Notes: generated by a model not told the origin, from the sequence alone. A DNA stretch of 32,822 nucleotides from an uncultured Lachnospiraceae bacterium (GCA_910589385.1 CAJUTU010000038.1:1-32822); one strand, 5' to 3'; positions 24,507 to 32,712 are shown, counted from the stretch's first letter. Program-made: numbers and translations.

Positions 24507-25796
24507 CTACCTCCTCCAATCCAACAGCACTTCTATCCCATCTACATCAAAAACAGGAATCTTTACCGCTTCGTAGACGGACTTGCGTTCAGCAAAGGAA
24601 TTATCTACAAAAATCGCCCCTTCTGGCTGAATCGCTTTATATTTCGGCGTTCTGAAGTCAAGTTCTATCACCTCGTCAAACAGCTGCGGCATGATTTTAT
24701 GATTCATGAGGGCATCTTTTGCAGTATCCTCATGATCCATCCTGTGGCGAGTCAGTAATATAATCTGCTTCCGGCTATTGACACACTGGTACAGGAAATA
24801 TATTGCCTGTAAATTGACTTTTCCATTTATCAGAATGGTGTCATCTAAATCAATGTAAACACGAGAGTACTCCATGTCTGTTTTGTATCGGGAAATCAAT
24901 GTGCGGTCAACCAGCAGGTCATAATCATTTACTAAGACCTCCGTTTTTTTTCCCATTGCCGCATATACACTCAGCAGGGGCAGATTCACCCCCAAAGCCC
25001 GTGACAGGCACATCGTCCCGGCACAGCGCACGGAGATTTCCATAAGTTTGAAGCGTCCGTCAATCCCCTGTTTTATCTGGAAGTACCAAAGCCCTGTAAA
25101 GTGTAACTTTGCATTGACAGCCTGCGCAATATCCAGAATTTCTTCTGTCAGTTCTTCCTTTTGTCCGCGGACGGACACACCCCCAAAAACGCGCTGTCTA
25201 GAGCGGGGCAGTACTGCCTGCAAAGTTCCCTTATAATCTGTAAAGCAGTCCACAGTCATCTCCTGGCCCGGCAGGTATTCACAGACTACATATTCTTCTA
25301 AGTCAATGTCCGCCGGAATATCCGTGGGACCGGACAACAGTCTGGCATTCACACTGCCCTGTCCTTTTCTTGGTTTGATAAACACAGGAAACTTTACCAG
25401 GCAATGGTAAATCCGGGGGCAGAAATCAAAATCGGCAAAAGTTTCATAAGTTTTTCTTTTATCCCGGCATATCAACGCAGTTTGATAATCAGATGTCAAG
25501 ACTTTCGCCTTTATAGTTTCCCGCTTTTTTGCCAAAAACAGAGCAATATCATCATGGGTTGGTATAACAATATCAATTTGCCTGCTGTCGATGAGCTTGT
25601 TCAAAGCGGCCAAAAAGTCTGGTTTCCCTATAGATGGAAGGCCGGAAATATAATTCTCAAACACAAATTGTCCATGTCTGTCAACAGACGAAGCTCCAAA
25701 TAGTCGTATATTAACACAAGCAGACAACGCATCATGCAGTTCTATCGAATTAACCTCTCCTGCAGGAAATACCAAAACGCCGATTTTTTTTCCCAT
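24507..25796 (-). CDS. ATP-grasp enzyme fused to a HAD-type phosphatase domain
   Basis: This 429-residue fusion protein has residues 1-300 as an ATP-grasp ligase resembling the carbamoyl-phosphate-synthase-like and PylC group: a Rossmann-like start, ATP-binding lysine in FPVFIKPRKGQGS (Lys 141), VCEYLPGQEMTVD, and metal-binding LMEISVRCAG (Glu 253). Residues 312-429 are a HAD domain: nucleophile motif IDLDDT (Asp 316, Asp 318), LLTRH (Thr 349) and IFVDNSFAERKSV (Asp 398). The start lies among closely spaced codons; 25796 was chosen, with 25805 possible. ATP-grasp enzymes join a carboxylate to an amine or thiol through an acylphosphate, so the cluster may make an amide-linked sugar or amino-acid decoration. 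The substrate is unknown. Confidence 0.8.
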   Translation of the reverse strand: MGKKIGVLVFPAGEVNSIELHDALSACVNIRLFGASSVDRHGQFVFENYISGLPSIGKPDFLAALNKLIDSRQIDIVIPTHDDIALFLAKKRETIKAKVLTSDYQTALICRDKRKTYETFADFDFCPRIYHCLVKFPVFIKPRKGQGSVNARLLSGPTDIPADIDLEEYVVCEYLPGQEMTVDCFTDYKGTLQAVLPRSRQRVFGGVSVRGQKEELTEEILDIAQAVNAKLHFTGLWYFQIKQGIDGRFKLMEISVRCAGTMCLSRALGVNLPLLSVYAAMGKKTEVLVNDYDLLVDRTLISRYKTDMEYSRVYIDLDDTILINGKVNLQAIYFLYQCVNSRKQIILLTRHRMDHEDTAKDALMNHKIMPQLFDEVIELDFRTPKYKAIQPEGAIFVDNSFAERKSVYEAVKIPVFDVDGIEVLLDWRR

Positions 25797-25862
25797 AATT
25801 ACCATTTCCCTTTTCAACTTTTTATTACTGTATTGATTGCCGGAAAAGAGGCTCTCAAATCC

Positions 25863-26546
25863 TTATTCCATATCATATCCGCCGTCAACACTTACGACAG
25901 CACCATTTATATATGTATTCCTGCACAGAGACAGACATATATCTGCAACCTCCCTTGGTGTGCCGAAGCGGCCAAGTGCAGTTTTCCCTGCAATCTTCTC
26001 CCTAAGCCAGAGCGGCTTTTCTTTCTGCCATTGAGTATCAATGAATCCCGGGCAGACTACATTTACTCGAATTTGACGTTCTGCAAATTCCTTTACCAGA
26101 CACTGTGCCAGCATGTTCACCGCCGCCTTGCTCACTCCGTAAGGAATAGAGACTGCATGCGGTCTGAGAGACAATACCGAACTAATAAAGATAATATTTC
26201 CTCCTTTTGCCAAATGCCCTTCAAGTTTCTGAACAAGGAAAAACGGCAGATTTAAGTTTGTGTCCATGACCTCATACCAATCCTCTGGTGTAATTTCAGA
26301 CATTGGTTTCCTGCATGTACTTCCCATATTCAACACAAGACAGTCCAACAGATCTGTTTGGCGCAGTATACTGCCTGCAAGAGTATTGACTCCCTCAAGT
26401 GTCGTCAAATCCGCTTTAACGTAGTGCCCATACTCCTGTCCCTCTCCTCTCCCATTACGGAACACGGTATACCCCTCTTTCTCCAGCTCATCTGCAATTG
26501 ATTTTCCAATCCCCCGTGTAGACCCTGTCACTAACGCAAATTTCAT
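25863..26546 (-). CDS. Short-chain dehydrogenase/reductase
   Basis: This 227-residue classical SDR has the cofactor motif TGSTRGIGKSIADEL (residues 7-21), a structural LNMGS segment, catalytic Ser in IIFISSVLS, the YGVSK active-site Tyr/Lys pair, and VNVVCPGFIDT. It is a cytosolic NAD(P)-dependent oxidoreductase for a small alcohol, keto acid or sugar. AGGAG lies before the ATG, which overlaps the upstream glycosyltransferase stop by 4 bp. A 66-bp gap follows before the ATP-grasp gene, the widest inside the glycan operon. It may prepare the precursor that the ATP-grasp enzyme attaches, which is inference. Confidence 0.92.
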   Translation of the reverse strand: MKFALVTGSTRGIGKSIADELEKEGYTVFRNGRGEGQEYGHYVKADLTTLEGVNTLAGSILRQTDLLDCLVLNMGSTCRKPMSEITPEDWYEVMDTNLNLPFFLVQKLEGHLAKGGNIIFISSVLSLRPHAVSIPYGVSKAAVNMLAQCLVKEFAERQIRVNVVCPGFIDTQWQKEKPLWLREKIAGKTALGRFGTPREVADICLSLCRNTYINGAVVSVDGGYDME

Positions 26547-27454
26547 ATCGCAGCTCCTGTCAGATAGTCAGCAATCTTCCGTCCTTGAAACCCTTTTTCT
26601 ATACTCGCTTTGATTTCCTCGTCACTCATGCCTGCAAGACGTGAGTAAAAAAAGGTACTGCGCATCCTTGTATACGCATGCATGGGAAGAATGCTGCAAA
26701 ATTCCTCCAGTCCTTTAGAAGCATAATAATCTGCCAGTGCTTCAAAGCCATCCGCATACACCTTGGCAATATTACCTTTTTTTGCCGCCGTATATACGCT
26801 GGAGCCATTTCTCTGAACATAGTAATACAGTCCCTCTTTTATAAATGTGACCCGCTTTATGTAAGGAAAAAGCTTGAAATTAAACAGTGTATCCGCACCC
26901 AGACGAAATTCTTCAAACCTGACATCCGACTCTTTGATCACATTTGCCCGGTATAATCTGGTCCAAACATAATTATTGGGTTTTGGGCATGCACAATGAC
27001 AGCAATAATAATTAAAAACATTGTCCGCTATATCAACGGTTTCATCACACATATGGGAATAGCAAAAGTCTATATGGTCATCATAGGCTAAGTTAAAATT
27101 ACACACTGACATGTCCGCATTATTTGTAATCAATGCTGTATGCAGCTTTTCATACATATCCTGCTCAACCCAGTCATCATTATCCACAAATGCAAGGAAT
27201 TCCCCGCGGGCAGATTCAATTCCTCTGTTCATTGCCCTGCCGGCTCCCGCATTCTCTTGATGTATCAGCACTACCCGCTGGTCTTTCTCTGCATATCCGG
27301 CTAATATCTCAGACGTCTCATCTGTTGATCCGTCATCAATGGCGATAATTTCTAGATTTCTATAGGTTTGCCCTAATATACTATCCATACATTTTTCTAC
27401 ATACCCTGCCAGATTATAGCAGGGTATGATCACTGATATTAATTCATTTGACAT
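26543..27454 (-). CDS. Glycosyltransferase family 2
   Basis: This 303-residue protein begins at ATG 27454 (MSNELISVIIPCYNLAGYVEKC), where the GT2 signature starts; GGAG lies 11 bases upstream and the frame before it is unrelated. IAIDDGSTDET (Asp 40-41) and LAFVDNDDWVE (91-94) are the donor and metal motifs. The remaining half is typical of capsule and teichoic-type GT2 enzymes without transmembrane segments. The start overlaps the nucleotidyltransferase stop by 16 bp and the stop overlaps the SDR start by 4 bp. It adds a sugar to the glycan, specificity unknown. Confidence 0.92.
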   Translation of the reverse strand: MSNELISVIIPCYNLAGYVEKCMDSILGQTYRNLEIIAIDDGSTDETSEILAGYAEKDQRVVLIHQENAGAGRAMNRGIESARGEFLAFVDNDDWVEQDMYEKLHTALITNNADMSVCNFNLAYDDHIDFCYSHMCDETVDIADNVFNYYCCHCACPKPNNYVWTRLYRANVIKESDVRFEEFRLGADTLFNFKLFPYIKRVTFIKEGLYYYVQRNGSSVYTAAKKGNIAKVYADGFEALADYYASKGLEEFCSILPMHAYTRMRSTFFYSRLAGMSDEEIKASIEKGFQGRKIADYLTGAAI

Positions 27455-28152
27455 TGTCTGCGATACTCCAATATTCTGTGATAGTCTTCGATAAAATCTA
27501 TCTCTGCCCAAAAGTTCCCAACAATATCTTCGGTCCATATGGGGTATTCTCCAGCCATACTGTATAATACCTGTTCCCACCAGTAATCATGGTGTTGTTG
27601 CTCTACCAGCAGATCCAGCCTTTCACGAAACCTGTCAATCCCCTGTCCCCGGATTGCAGCAAGCCCCACATATTCACAATTAGCGCCTTGACAGTTATTA
27701 CCCTTGCCGGAATCCAGCAGTCTGCCATTTTCCACACGAAACAAATAGTCCCCAAACTCCACCCGGCTTGAATCGCAAAGCATAACATTTTCCCGCTTCT
27801 CTTCAAGCAGTTTTTCCAGCAGGGTATTTTCCCAGTAGACATCTGCATTTCCAAGTATGACTATTTCACCTTTTAGCGCCTCACGTGCAAACCACAGCGA
27901 CACCAGCGAATTTGTAATGGAATAGAAGCTGTTTTTATGGAAAGTAACCTCTACCCCATCTAATGCCGCAATAACGCGTGCTGCATCATATCCCACCACA
28001 ATATGTACATCAATCCCACTTTTTCTTAACATTTGGACCGTATACCGTATCAGTGGCATTCCTCCAATATCCAGGGTACATTTACAGTATCCGTTTATCT
28101 TCCGGCTGATCCTTGTTCCACTTCCCGCGGCCATAAGGATGGCTGTTGCCAT
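27439..28152 (-). CDS. LicC-like nucleotidyltransferase (probable CTP-dependent)
   Basis: This 237-residue nucleotidyltransferase has the GSGTR loop of the NTP_transferase/MobA-like fold (ILMAAGSGTRIS), Lys 24 in CKCTLDIGGMPLI, metal Asp in ILGNADVYW (104) and a C-terminal WAEIDFIEDY. This last motif and the length recall phosphocholine or phospho-sugar cytidylyltransferases such as LicC. It should activate a phosphorylated small molecule as CDP-X. It lies 6 bp after the CDP-glycerol-type transferase gene, so it may make that enzyme's donor; this is inference. The ATG follows AAGGAG located in the preceding gene's end. Confidence 0.85.
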   Translation of the reverse strand: MATAILMAAGSGTRISRKINGYCKCTLDIGGMPLIRYTVQMLRKSGIDVHIVVGYDAARVIAALDGVEVTFHKNSFYSITNSLVSLWFAREALKGEIVILGNADVYWENTLLEKLLEEKRENVMLCDSSRVEFGDYLFRVENGRLLDSGKGNNCQGANCEYVGLAAIRGQGIDRFRERLDLLVEQQHHDYWWEQVLYSMAGEYPIWTEDIVGNFWAEIDFIEDYHRILEYRRQCQMN

Positions 28153-28158
28153 AGTTCC

Positions 28159-30759
28159 TCACTCCTTCTCTATATATTTTCTGGCATATTCATAAATGGA
28201 ATGTCCACAGAATCCGTTCATGCGGCCACTATCCTGCCCGACTGTATTCTCCCACGCCGCATGGAAAGCTTCGAAAAACTCTGGCTCCTCCTGCGACAAC
28301 GCCTCCAGAAAGGACCCCAATGGCATTCTGAAATCTTCATAGGCGATCAAACCAGCCTCATGTTCCACTCCTGTAAAATGTGCTTTCCACGCCGTGAGGA
28401 ATTTACTTTTGCCTATAAATGGCTGCAAGTCGACTTTTATATTTCCACTTTTTACAGAACCCGTGTCAAGGCTGTAAGCCACAAGCTGGTGCGCAAAATT
28501 ATTGAATGCAAACACGGTATTACCTGACTTTACTGCGAAAAAAAACTTCCAGTCTGTAGAAAAGCCTTCGTATGCTTCCATATTCTCTGCATCAAATATA
28601 TGGATTTCTTCTATATGATTGTCTTTTTTATAAATCTGTATAACAGATCTTGCTGTCCCCGGGAAAAGATATAAGCTTTCTTCAGTAACAACACTATATA
28701 AGAAAGGGAGTTGTTCCGTAATAATTTCTTTTGGCAGGTCAACGGTCTGAATCTTTTCAAAATCTTTTGACACTTTCAGGATTTCCCTCTCTTTTCCGCC
28801 CGGAAGCAGCCAAAAGCCGGTATTATCAATGATCGCCTCGGCATATGTTTCCTTTCTGTTAATCTGGTAACATAATTTAAATCTGTATGTCTCCATATCA
28901 AATTCTACGAAAGCATTTGCCGCGACGCACCACAGGGTTACTGTTTTCCCCCTTTTTTCCCCATTTCGGAAATAATAGGATCGTTTATGTTTTACCCATT
29001 TTTCAAGCTGCCGAACGGGTTCATAGAGGTATTCCGCCTCACAGGTTTCCAAGTCCAGCATTACAACTGCCGGATAAGTACATGGGAACAGAAAGAGCTT
29101 TTCTCCATATACCACACAAACCGAAAATTTACGTTGTTCCGAATAAGGCACACGCCTCTTTGAGACTTCCTGTGGTTTTCTTAGAGGAATACTTATAAAC
29201 TCTTTGCAATCTATCTGGTAAATCGCAATTCCATCAGCAGAAAATGGCGCAAACAGCAATAGATTCTTATAACAGGCAGTGCCATAAAACTGCCGGAGTA
29301 TATCCTTTTCTCTTGGAAAGCATCCCACAAAATCTGTCTCTTTCGTCTTGTGATCCAGCCTAAAAAGCCCATTGTAACGAAGTGCTGTAAACCAACTGGC
29401 CCCTTTCGTCGTAATAAAGTTCTCAAATGATACAGGAAAGTTCTGTACAGCCTGTATCAGCACAGGCTTTTGAGCCGTCAGAAACAGTTCTATCACAGAA
29501 CTATTGTCTCCATAGTATGCATCACAGTACGCAATTGCTCTGTGGAGATCCGGTGTGTCATCATAAATCCCCCACCCCTCCTTTCGATATGTATCAATAA
29601 TCCTTTTGTATTCAGATAGCAGCTGAGGACGCATAGAACACAATGTCGCTTCACTCAAGGGATGGGGCCTCCACCAAAGGATTATATTCTTTTCATTTTT
29701 AAACACATCCAAAGAAGACCGTAACTTTACTAAATATTCTTCATTTTCTCTCAACATTGCATTCAAAGAGGTATTATAGAAAATGACTTTTTTCCGCATA
29801 CTTTCTGGATGTCCTATCAGTCGTTTCCACCCATCCGGCAAATGGAAATCCTCCCGATTGGAGTGGACAACCTTGTCAAACTTAGGGGATCCTAACGCCA
29901 AAAATTTCTCTTTCGTATTGCCCCACATGTTAATACAGCCCTTCTCTTTCTCCAGCATTTGAAATGCACGGATATAAACCTGCCGTACACTTTCCGACTG
30001 TACTATCACACGGTCTGCATTTATGCATCCAGCAGTTGTGCAGAAATCCTCTGGCAGATCTCCAAATGTAATAAAATAAGGTACATATACTAATAAATCT
30101 GTATGTTTTTTCAGTTCTTTACTATAATAATCTGGATGGATACTGGTTACAAAGTTGCCCGCATCATATGGCGAATGGATAAAGACTACATCTGGATGTC
30201 TGCCCTCCACGTCATATTCTTTCCAGTCAATTACCGGGACATCCGCGGGATACAAATCTCCTTCATAATGCATTTGCCCGAATGTGCCATCGGACAATCT
30301 GTCATAATAAGGAATCGGCACTACATACGCATCGCAATTCACATCCTCCTTTGCTGCCAGCCACACAGATTCTAAACTATCCCACATGGATGCCTTATAA
30401 GGGAAAAATGCCATTTCTATTCTGGCAGTCCCAAATTCCTTTTTAAGCATATGTGATATCATATCTAACTGTAGTTTCAACGGTTTGACCAATGTCTCTC
30501 CACTCTCTCGGCAGTTTAATTTCTGGCTGGTTCTATACAAAAGCTCACAGTATTCCTCTAAAAGGGACACTGTCTGAGTTCCTTCTCCTTCCAGGCCCTC
30601 AATAAATCGTCCAATGTTCTCTGCAGCATTCTGGCAGTCCGCTAAAAGCGTCATTATTGTTGTGTATTCTTTTTTAGCAAACAAGCGTTTTATCTCATCT
30701 TTCGCTTTGAACAACGTCTGAATTAATTCCAGTATTTGTTTTTGATGCCGCTTTCTCAT
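28159..30759 (-). CDS. CDP-glycerol glycerophosphotransferase-like protein with large C-terminal domain
   Basis: This 866-residue protein starts at ATG 30759, preceded by AGGAG nine bases away; an ATG at 30780 lacks a ribosome site. Residues 1-115 are helical. About 115-470 resemble the catalytic part of CDP-glycerol/ribitol phosphotransferases of teichoic acid synthesis, with IILWWRPHPLSEA and CDAYYGDNSSVIELFLTAQKPVL matching the HP and DxSS motifs. About 480-800 is a repetitive beta-strand region (LFLFPCTYPAVVMLDLE, FWLLPGG, LYLFPGTARSVIQIY, TVFAFNNFAHQLVAYSL) that looks like a propeller. It is the first gene of the 13-gene glycan operon. It probably transfers a polyol phosphate or related unit from a CDP carrier; the acceptor is unknown. 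Confidence 0.75.
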   Translation of the reverse strand: MRKRHQKQILELIQTLFKAKDEIKRLFAKKEYTTIMTLLADCQNAAENIGRFIEGLEGEGTQTVSLLEEYCELLYRTSQKLNCRESGETLVKPLKLQLDMISHMLKKEFGTARIEMAFFPYKASMWDSLESVWLAAKEDVNCDAYVVPIPYYDRLSDGTFGQMHYEGDLYPADVPVIDWKEYDVEGRHPDVVFIHSPYDAGNFVTSIHPDYYSKELKKHTDLLVYVPYFITFGDLPEDFCTTAGCINADRVIVQSESVRQVYIRAFQMLEKEKGCINMWGNTKEKFLALGSPKFDKVVHSNREDFHLPDGWKRLIGHPESMRKKVIFYNTSLNAMLRENEEYLVKLRSSLDVFKNEKNIILWWRPHPLSEATLCSMRPQLLSEYKRIIDTYRKEGWGIYDDTPDLHRAIAYCDAYYGDNSSVIELFLTAQKPVLIQAVQNFPVSFENFITTKGASWFTALRYNGLFRLDHKTKETDFVGCFPREKDILRQFYGTACYKNLLLFAPFSADGIAIYQIDCKEFISIPLRKPQEVSKRRVPYSEQRKFSVCVVYGEKLFLFPCTYPAVVMLDLETCEAEYLYEPVRQLEKWVKHKRSYYFRNGEKRGKTVTLWCVAANAFVEFDMETYRFKLCYQINRKETYAEAIIDNTGFWLLPGGKEREILKVSKDFEKIQTVDLPKEIITEQLPFLYSVVTEESLYLFPGTARSVIQIYKKDNHIEEIHIFDAENMEAYEGFSTDWKFFFAVKSGNTVFAFNNFAHQLVAYSLDTGSVKSGNIKVDLQPFIGKSKFLTAWKAHFTGVEHEAGLIAYEDFRMPLGSFLEALSQEEPEFFEAFHAAWENTVGQDSGRMNGFCGHSIYEYARKYIEKE

Positions 30760-30838
30760 ACTGTGTTTCTCCTGTATCATGTCACTGATTTGCTAATGCA
30801 GATTAATTGCCCTTTTAATTTTATAAATAAGGCATATT

Positions 30839-31080
30839 GGTCATCTTGACCGGAAGTCCTGTCTTGATGATGTGGAGTCATCCACTTCGCTCCCTGCTAC
30901 GTCATGGCTCATATAGATACTCACTGTCTTTCTTCACCATGTTCGCAGGGTCTTGGCATACCCAATCCGCAGTTCCTGCCTTCTAATGCCGACTTTTATT
31001 CCCACAAGTACCGGGTCTTTTGTTTTTTTATGACTGGTAGATCCTACCTGCCTTATCATGTATCTCCCTCTAGTCCTCAC
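30839..31080 (-). ncRNA. Structured non-coding RNA region, omega-RNA-like
   Basis: The 367-bp gene-free stretch 30760-31126 contains no convincing frame but many short perfect stems in order on the minus strand: GGTAG-GAT-CTACC (31048-31036), an outer GGCAT/ATGCC (30990/30955) around GCAG-GAA-CTGC, CATGG/CCATG (30941/30903), GTGGA-TGAC-TCCAC (30885-30872) and GGTCA-AGA-TGACC (30851-30839). Its position directly after the TnpB-like gene on the same strand is where omega-RNAs (reRNAs) of IS200/IS605-type elements lie. Bases just past 30839 would then be the guide. Ends are approximate; the folding was judged by eye. Confidence 0.55.
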
Positions 31081-31126
31081 GGTAAAATTCCAGATTTTTC
31101 ACTGATATTTATCTATAGGGACATAC

Positions 31127-32443
31127 TTATGATCTCACTTTAGAAAAATCTTCGCCCCGCTTTTTAGCATTGCGGGCCGCATTCATCCTTTCCTCACTGC
31201 TATATCTGCAAAAAGGACATGTGAAAATCCGTTCCTGCTTTATACCTGCTTTCCCACACCAGCTGCACTCATTGCTAATATCTTTTCCCAAAACCTCCAC
31301 GATTTGAATCGATTGCTCCTGACATTTCTGCTCCAGGCGTCCGCGTATATATCCCCTCTGCCACATTGTTGCAAAGTTCCTGCTTTTATGATTTCCGCCT
31401 CTAGCTTTTGGCTTGGGAAGTTTGGGCAGATAAATCTTTTGCGGCTTTTCCGTCCGCAAAAAACGGTTCAATTCCTGATTAATATAGCTATGCATCTGCT
31501 CTCTATATCGATTTTTCCGGGCATTATATTTTTTTCGTCCCGGATTATTGTTACGGTTCTGCTGATAGATTCCTGTCTGTATACGCATCCACTCTGCATA
31601 TTCTGCCTGATATTTTCCCAATTTCTCCCCATACTGATTCCCTTCATGGGTCGTCAGCATCGTGTACATACCCATGGCCACACCAATACTGTTGATATAA
31701 TCATCGTGGCGTTTCACTGACACATTCACAGGGATATCTATTTCAATATTGTGCTGTTTTGGATAAAGCTTTAAATAAATCTGTCGTTTATACTGGTTAT
31801 TGTCTGTCAGGACTATAAAAATTCGTTTTCTTCTCTCCTTTGCAGAAATATAGATTCCATGATCTCCGTATCGATATGCTCTCTCAGACAAAGAAAAACC
31901 TTCTGCTCTATCCGTATGCTGCCTCCTATGGTATTTTCTTACCTGTCTGCACAAATATCGATGCATTTTCCCTGTATCTACATCTTTTACCAGTTCTTCA
32001 TACTTTGGCTGCAAATTTTTTGCCAGCAATACAGCTTTTTGGTTTAATACAGCTTCAAAAGCATTATTAACTTTCAGCAGGAAACGCAGATAATGCTTTT
32101 CTTGTACTGTAAAATTTTCATTTTTTCCAACATGCTTCATGATTTTGGATTTAGTCTTTGTCCACTGGCTTTTGATATCCCCCAAGGCATCAAAAATTGC
32201 CAAATAAAAATATACCGATGGCAGGCCCAGCTCTGTCCGCAGGCCACTTTGCGTCAATTCATTCTGAACTGTATAGCCTGGATAAATTTTCCACAGGCTG
32301 CCAATCCCTCCATATCGGTCATATACATAATTTTTTACTACTCTGTAATCATCCGCGATCGCCAGCAGCTTTTCCATATCCTCTTCCAAAACAGGATTTT
32401 TATTGTATTGATGGACGATCTTACATAGGGTATCTGGCAGCAC
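31127..32443 (-). CDS. TnpB-like protein with apparently inactivated RuvC site
   Basis: This 438-residue protein starts at GTG 32443, seven bases after TGGGAGGA; the longer frame to 32503 has no ribosome site. The C-terminal half has TnpB layout: RuvC-I region INSIGVAMGMYTMLTT, RuvC-II region KIYLPKLPKP, the helix ATMWQRGYIRGRLEQKCQEQ, a zinc finger CSWC (393-396) and CPFC (409-412), and EERMNAARN. Active TnpB has GIDLG, IED/EDL and DRDxNAA at these places. Here Asp becomes Ala 256, Glu becomes Pro 340 and Asp becomes Arg 419, so cleavage is unlikely. The N-terminal half is unlike common TnpB. No TnpA gene is nearby. It may be an RNA-guided DNA-binding regulator or a decayed transposon protein. 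Confidence 0.72.
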   Translation of the reverse strand: MLPDTLCKIVHQYNKNPVLEEDMEKLLAIADDYRVVKNYVYDRYGGIGSLWKIYPGYTVQNELTQSGLRTELGLPSVYFYLAIFDALGDIKSQWTKTKSKIMKHVGKNENFTVQEKHYLRFLLKVNNAFEAVLNQKAVLLAKNLQPKYEELVKDVDTGKMHRYLCRQVRKYHRRQHTDRAEGFSLSERAYRYGDHGIYISAKERRKRIFIVLTDNNQYKRQIYLKLYPKQHNIEIDIPVNVSVKRHDDYINSIGVAMGMYTMLTTHEGNQYGEKLGKYQAEYAEWMRIQTGIYQQNRNNNPGRKKYNARKNRYREQMHSYINQELNRFLRTEKPQKIYLPKLPKPKARGGNHKSRNFATMWQRGYIRGRLEQKCQEQSIQIVEVLGKDISNECSWCGKAGIKQERIFTCPFCRYSSEERMNAARNAKKRGEDFSKVRS

Positions 32444-32502
32444 TATTAATTCCTCCCAGGTACTATTTCTGTTCCAAAAATTATTTTTCTGGAGCGGTAG
32501 CA

Positions 32503-32524
32503 AAAAAGTACACTTTTTCGTAAT
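32503..32524. repeat. Inverted copy of the 22-bp repeat, TnpB-like gene leader
   Basis: These 22 bases are the exact reverse complement of 32624-32645, which is part of the larger palindrome at 32619-32656. It lies 60 bp upstream of the TnpB-like GTG, in its 5' leader. The two copies face each other across a 99-bp segment containing divergent promoters. Confidence 0.7.
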
Positions 32525-32568
32525 AAAATTTTATGGTCAGAATTACCAGAAAAAAACACTCATATCTC

Positions 32569-32597
32569 TTGACTTTTTGGGAATGTTGTAGTATATT
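32569..32597 (+). promoter_or_regulatory. Rightward sigma-A-type promoter
   Basis: TTGACT (32569-32574), a 17-bp spacer and TATATT (32592-32597) on the plus strand. The start would be near 32604, reading into the palindrome and a strong terminator at 32713-32758, with no coding frame between. Confidence 0.65.
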
Positions 32598-32618
32598 TGC
32601 AGATGATTAAATGAACAA
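32590..32618 (-). promoter_or_regulatory. Leftward promoter for the TnpB-like gene
   Basis: On the minus strand TTGTTC (32618-32613), 17 bp, TATACT (32595-32590). Its -10 overlaps that of the rightward promoter, so the two would compete. The start near 32583 gives a leader of about 140 nt before the TnpB-like GTG. The -35 abuts the 18-bp palindrome. Confidence 0.55.
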
Positions 32619-32656
32619 AAGCCATTACGAAAAAGTGTACTTTTTCGTAATGGCTT
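32619..32656. repeat. 18-bp perfect palindrome with 2-bp centre
   Basis: AAGCCATTACGAAAAAGT and its reverse complement are separated by GT. The position just downstream of the rightward start and touching the leftward -35 suits an operator or a transposon end. A 22-bp part recurs inverted at 32503-32524. Confidence 0.8.
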
Positions 32657-32712
32657 CAGTTTATTAGGGGTAGGTAAACCCTACAAAAAAAGATGTTTTA
32701 GACCAGTATTAG

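Noticed and set aside
30904..31143. Plus-strand 79-codon open frame over the structured intergenic region
   Set aside because: Composition looks like antisense of structured RNA, with no ribosome site and no similarity recognised; the stems explain the sequence better.
32444..32503. Longer N-terminus for the TnpB-like protein from a TTG at 32503
   Set aside because: No ribosome site before TTG and the sequence comes from the palindrome copy; the GTG at 32443 has TGGGAGGA at ideal spacing.
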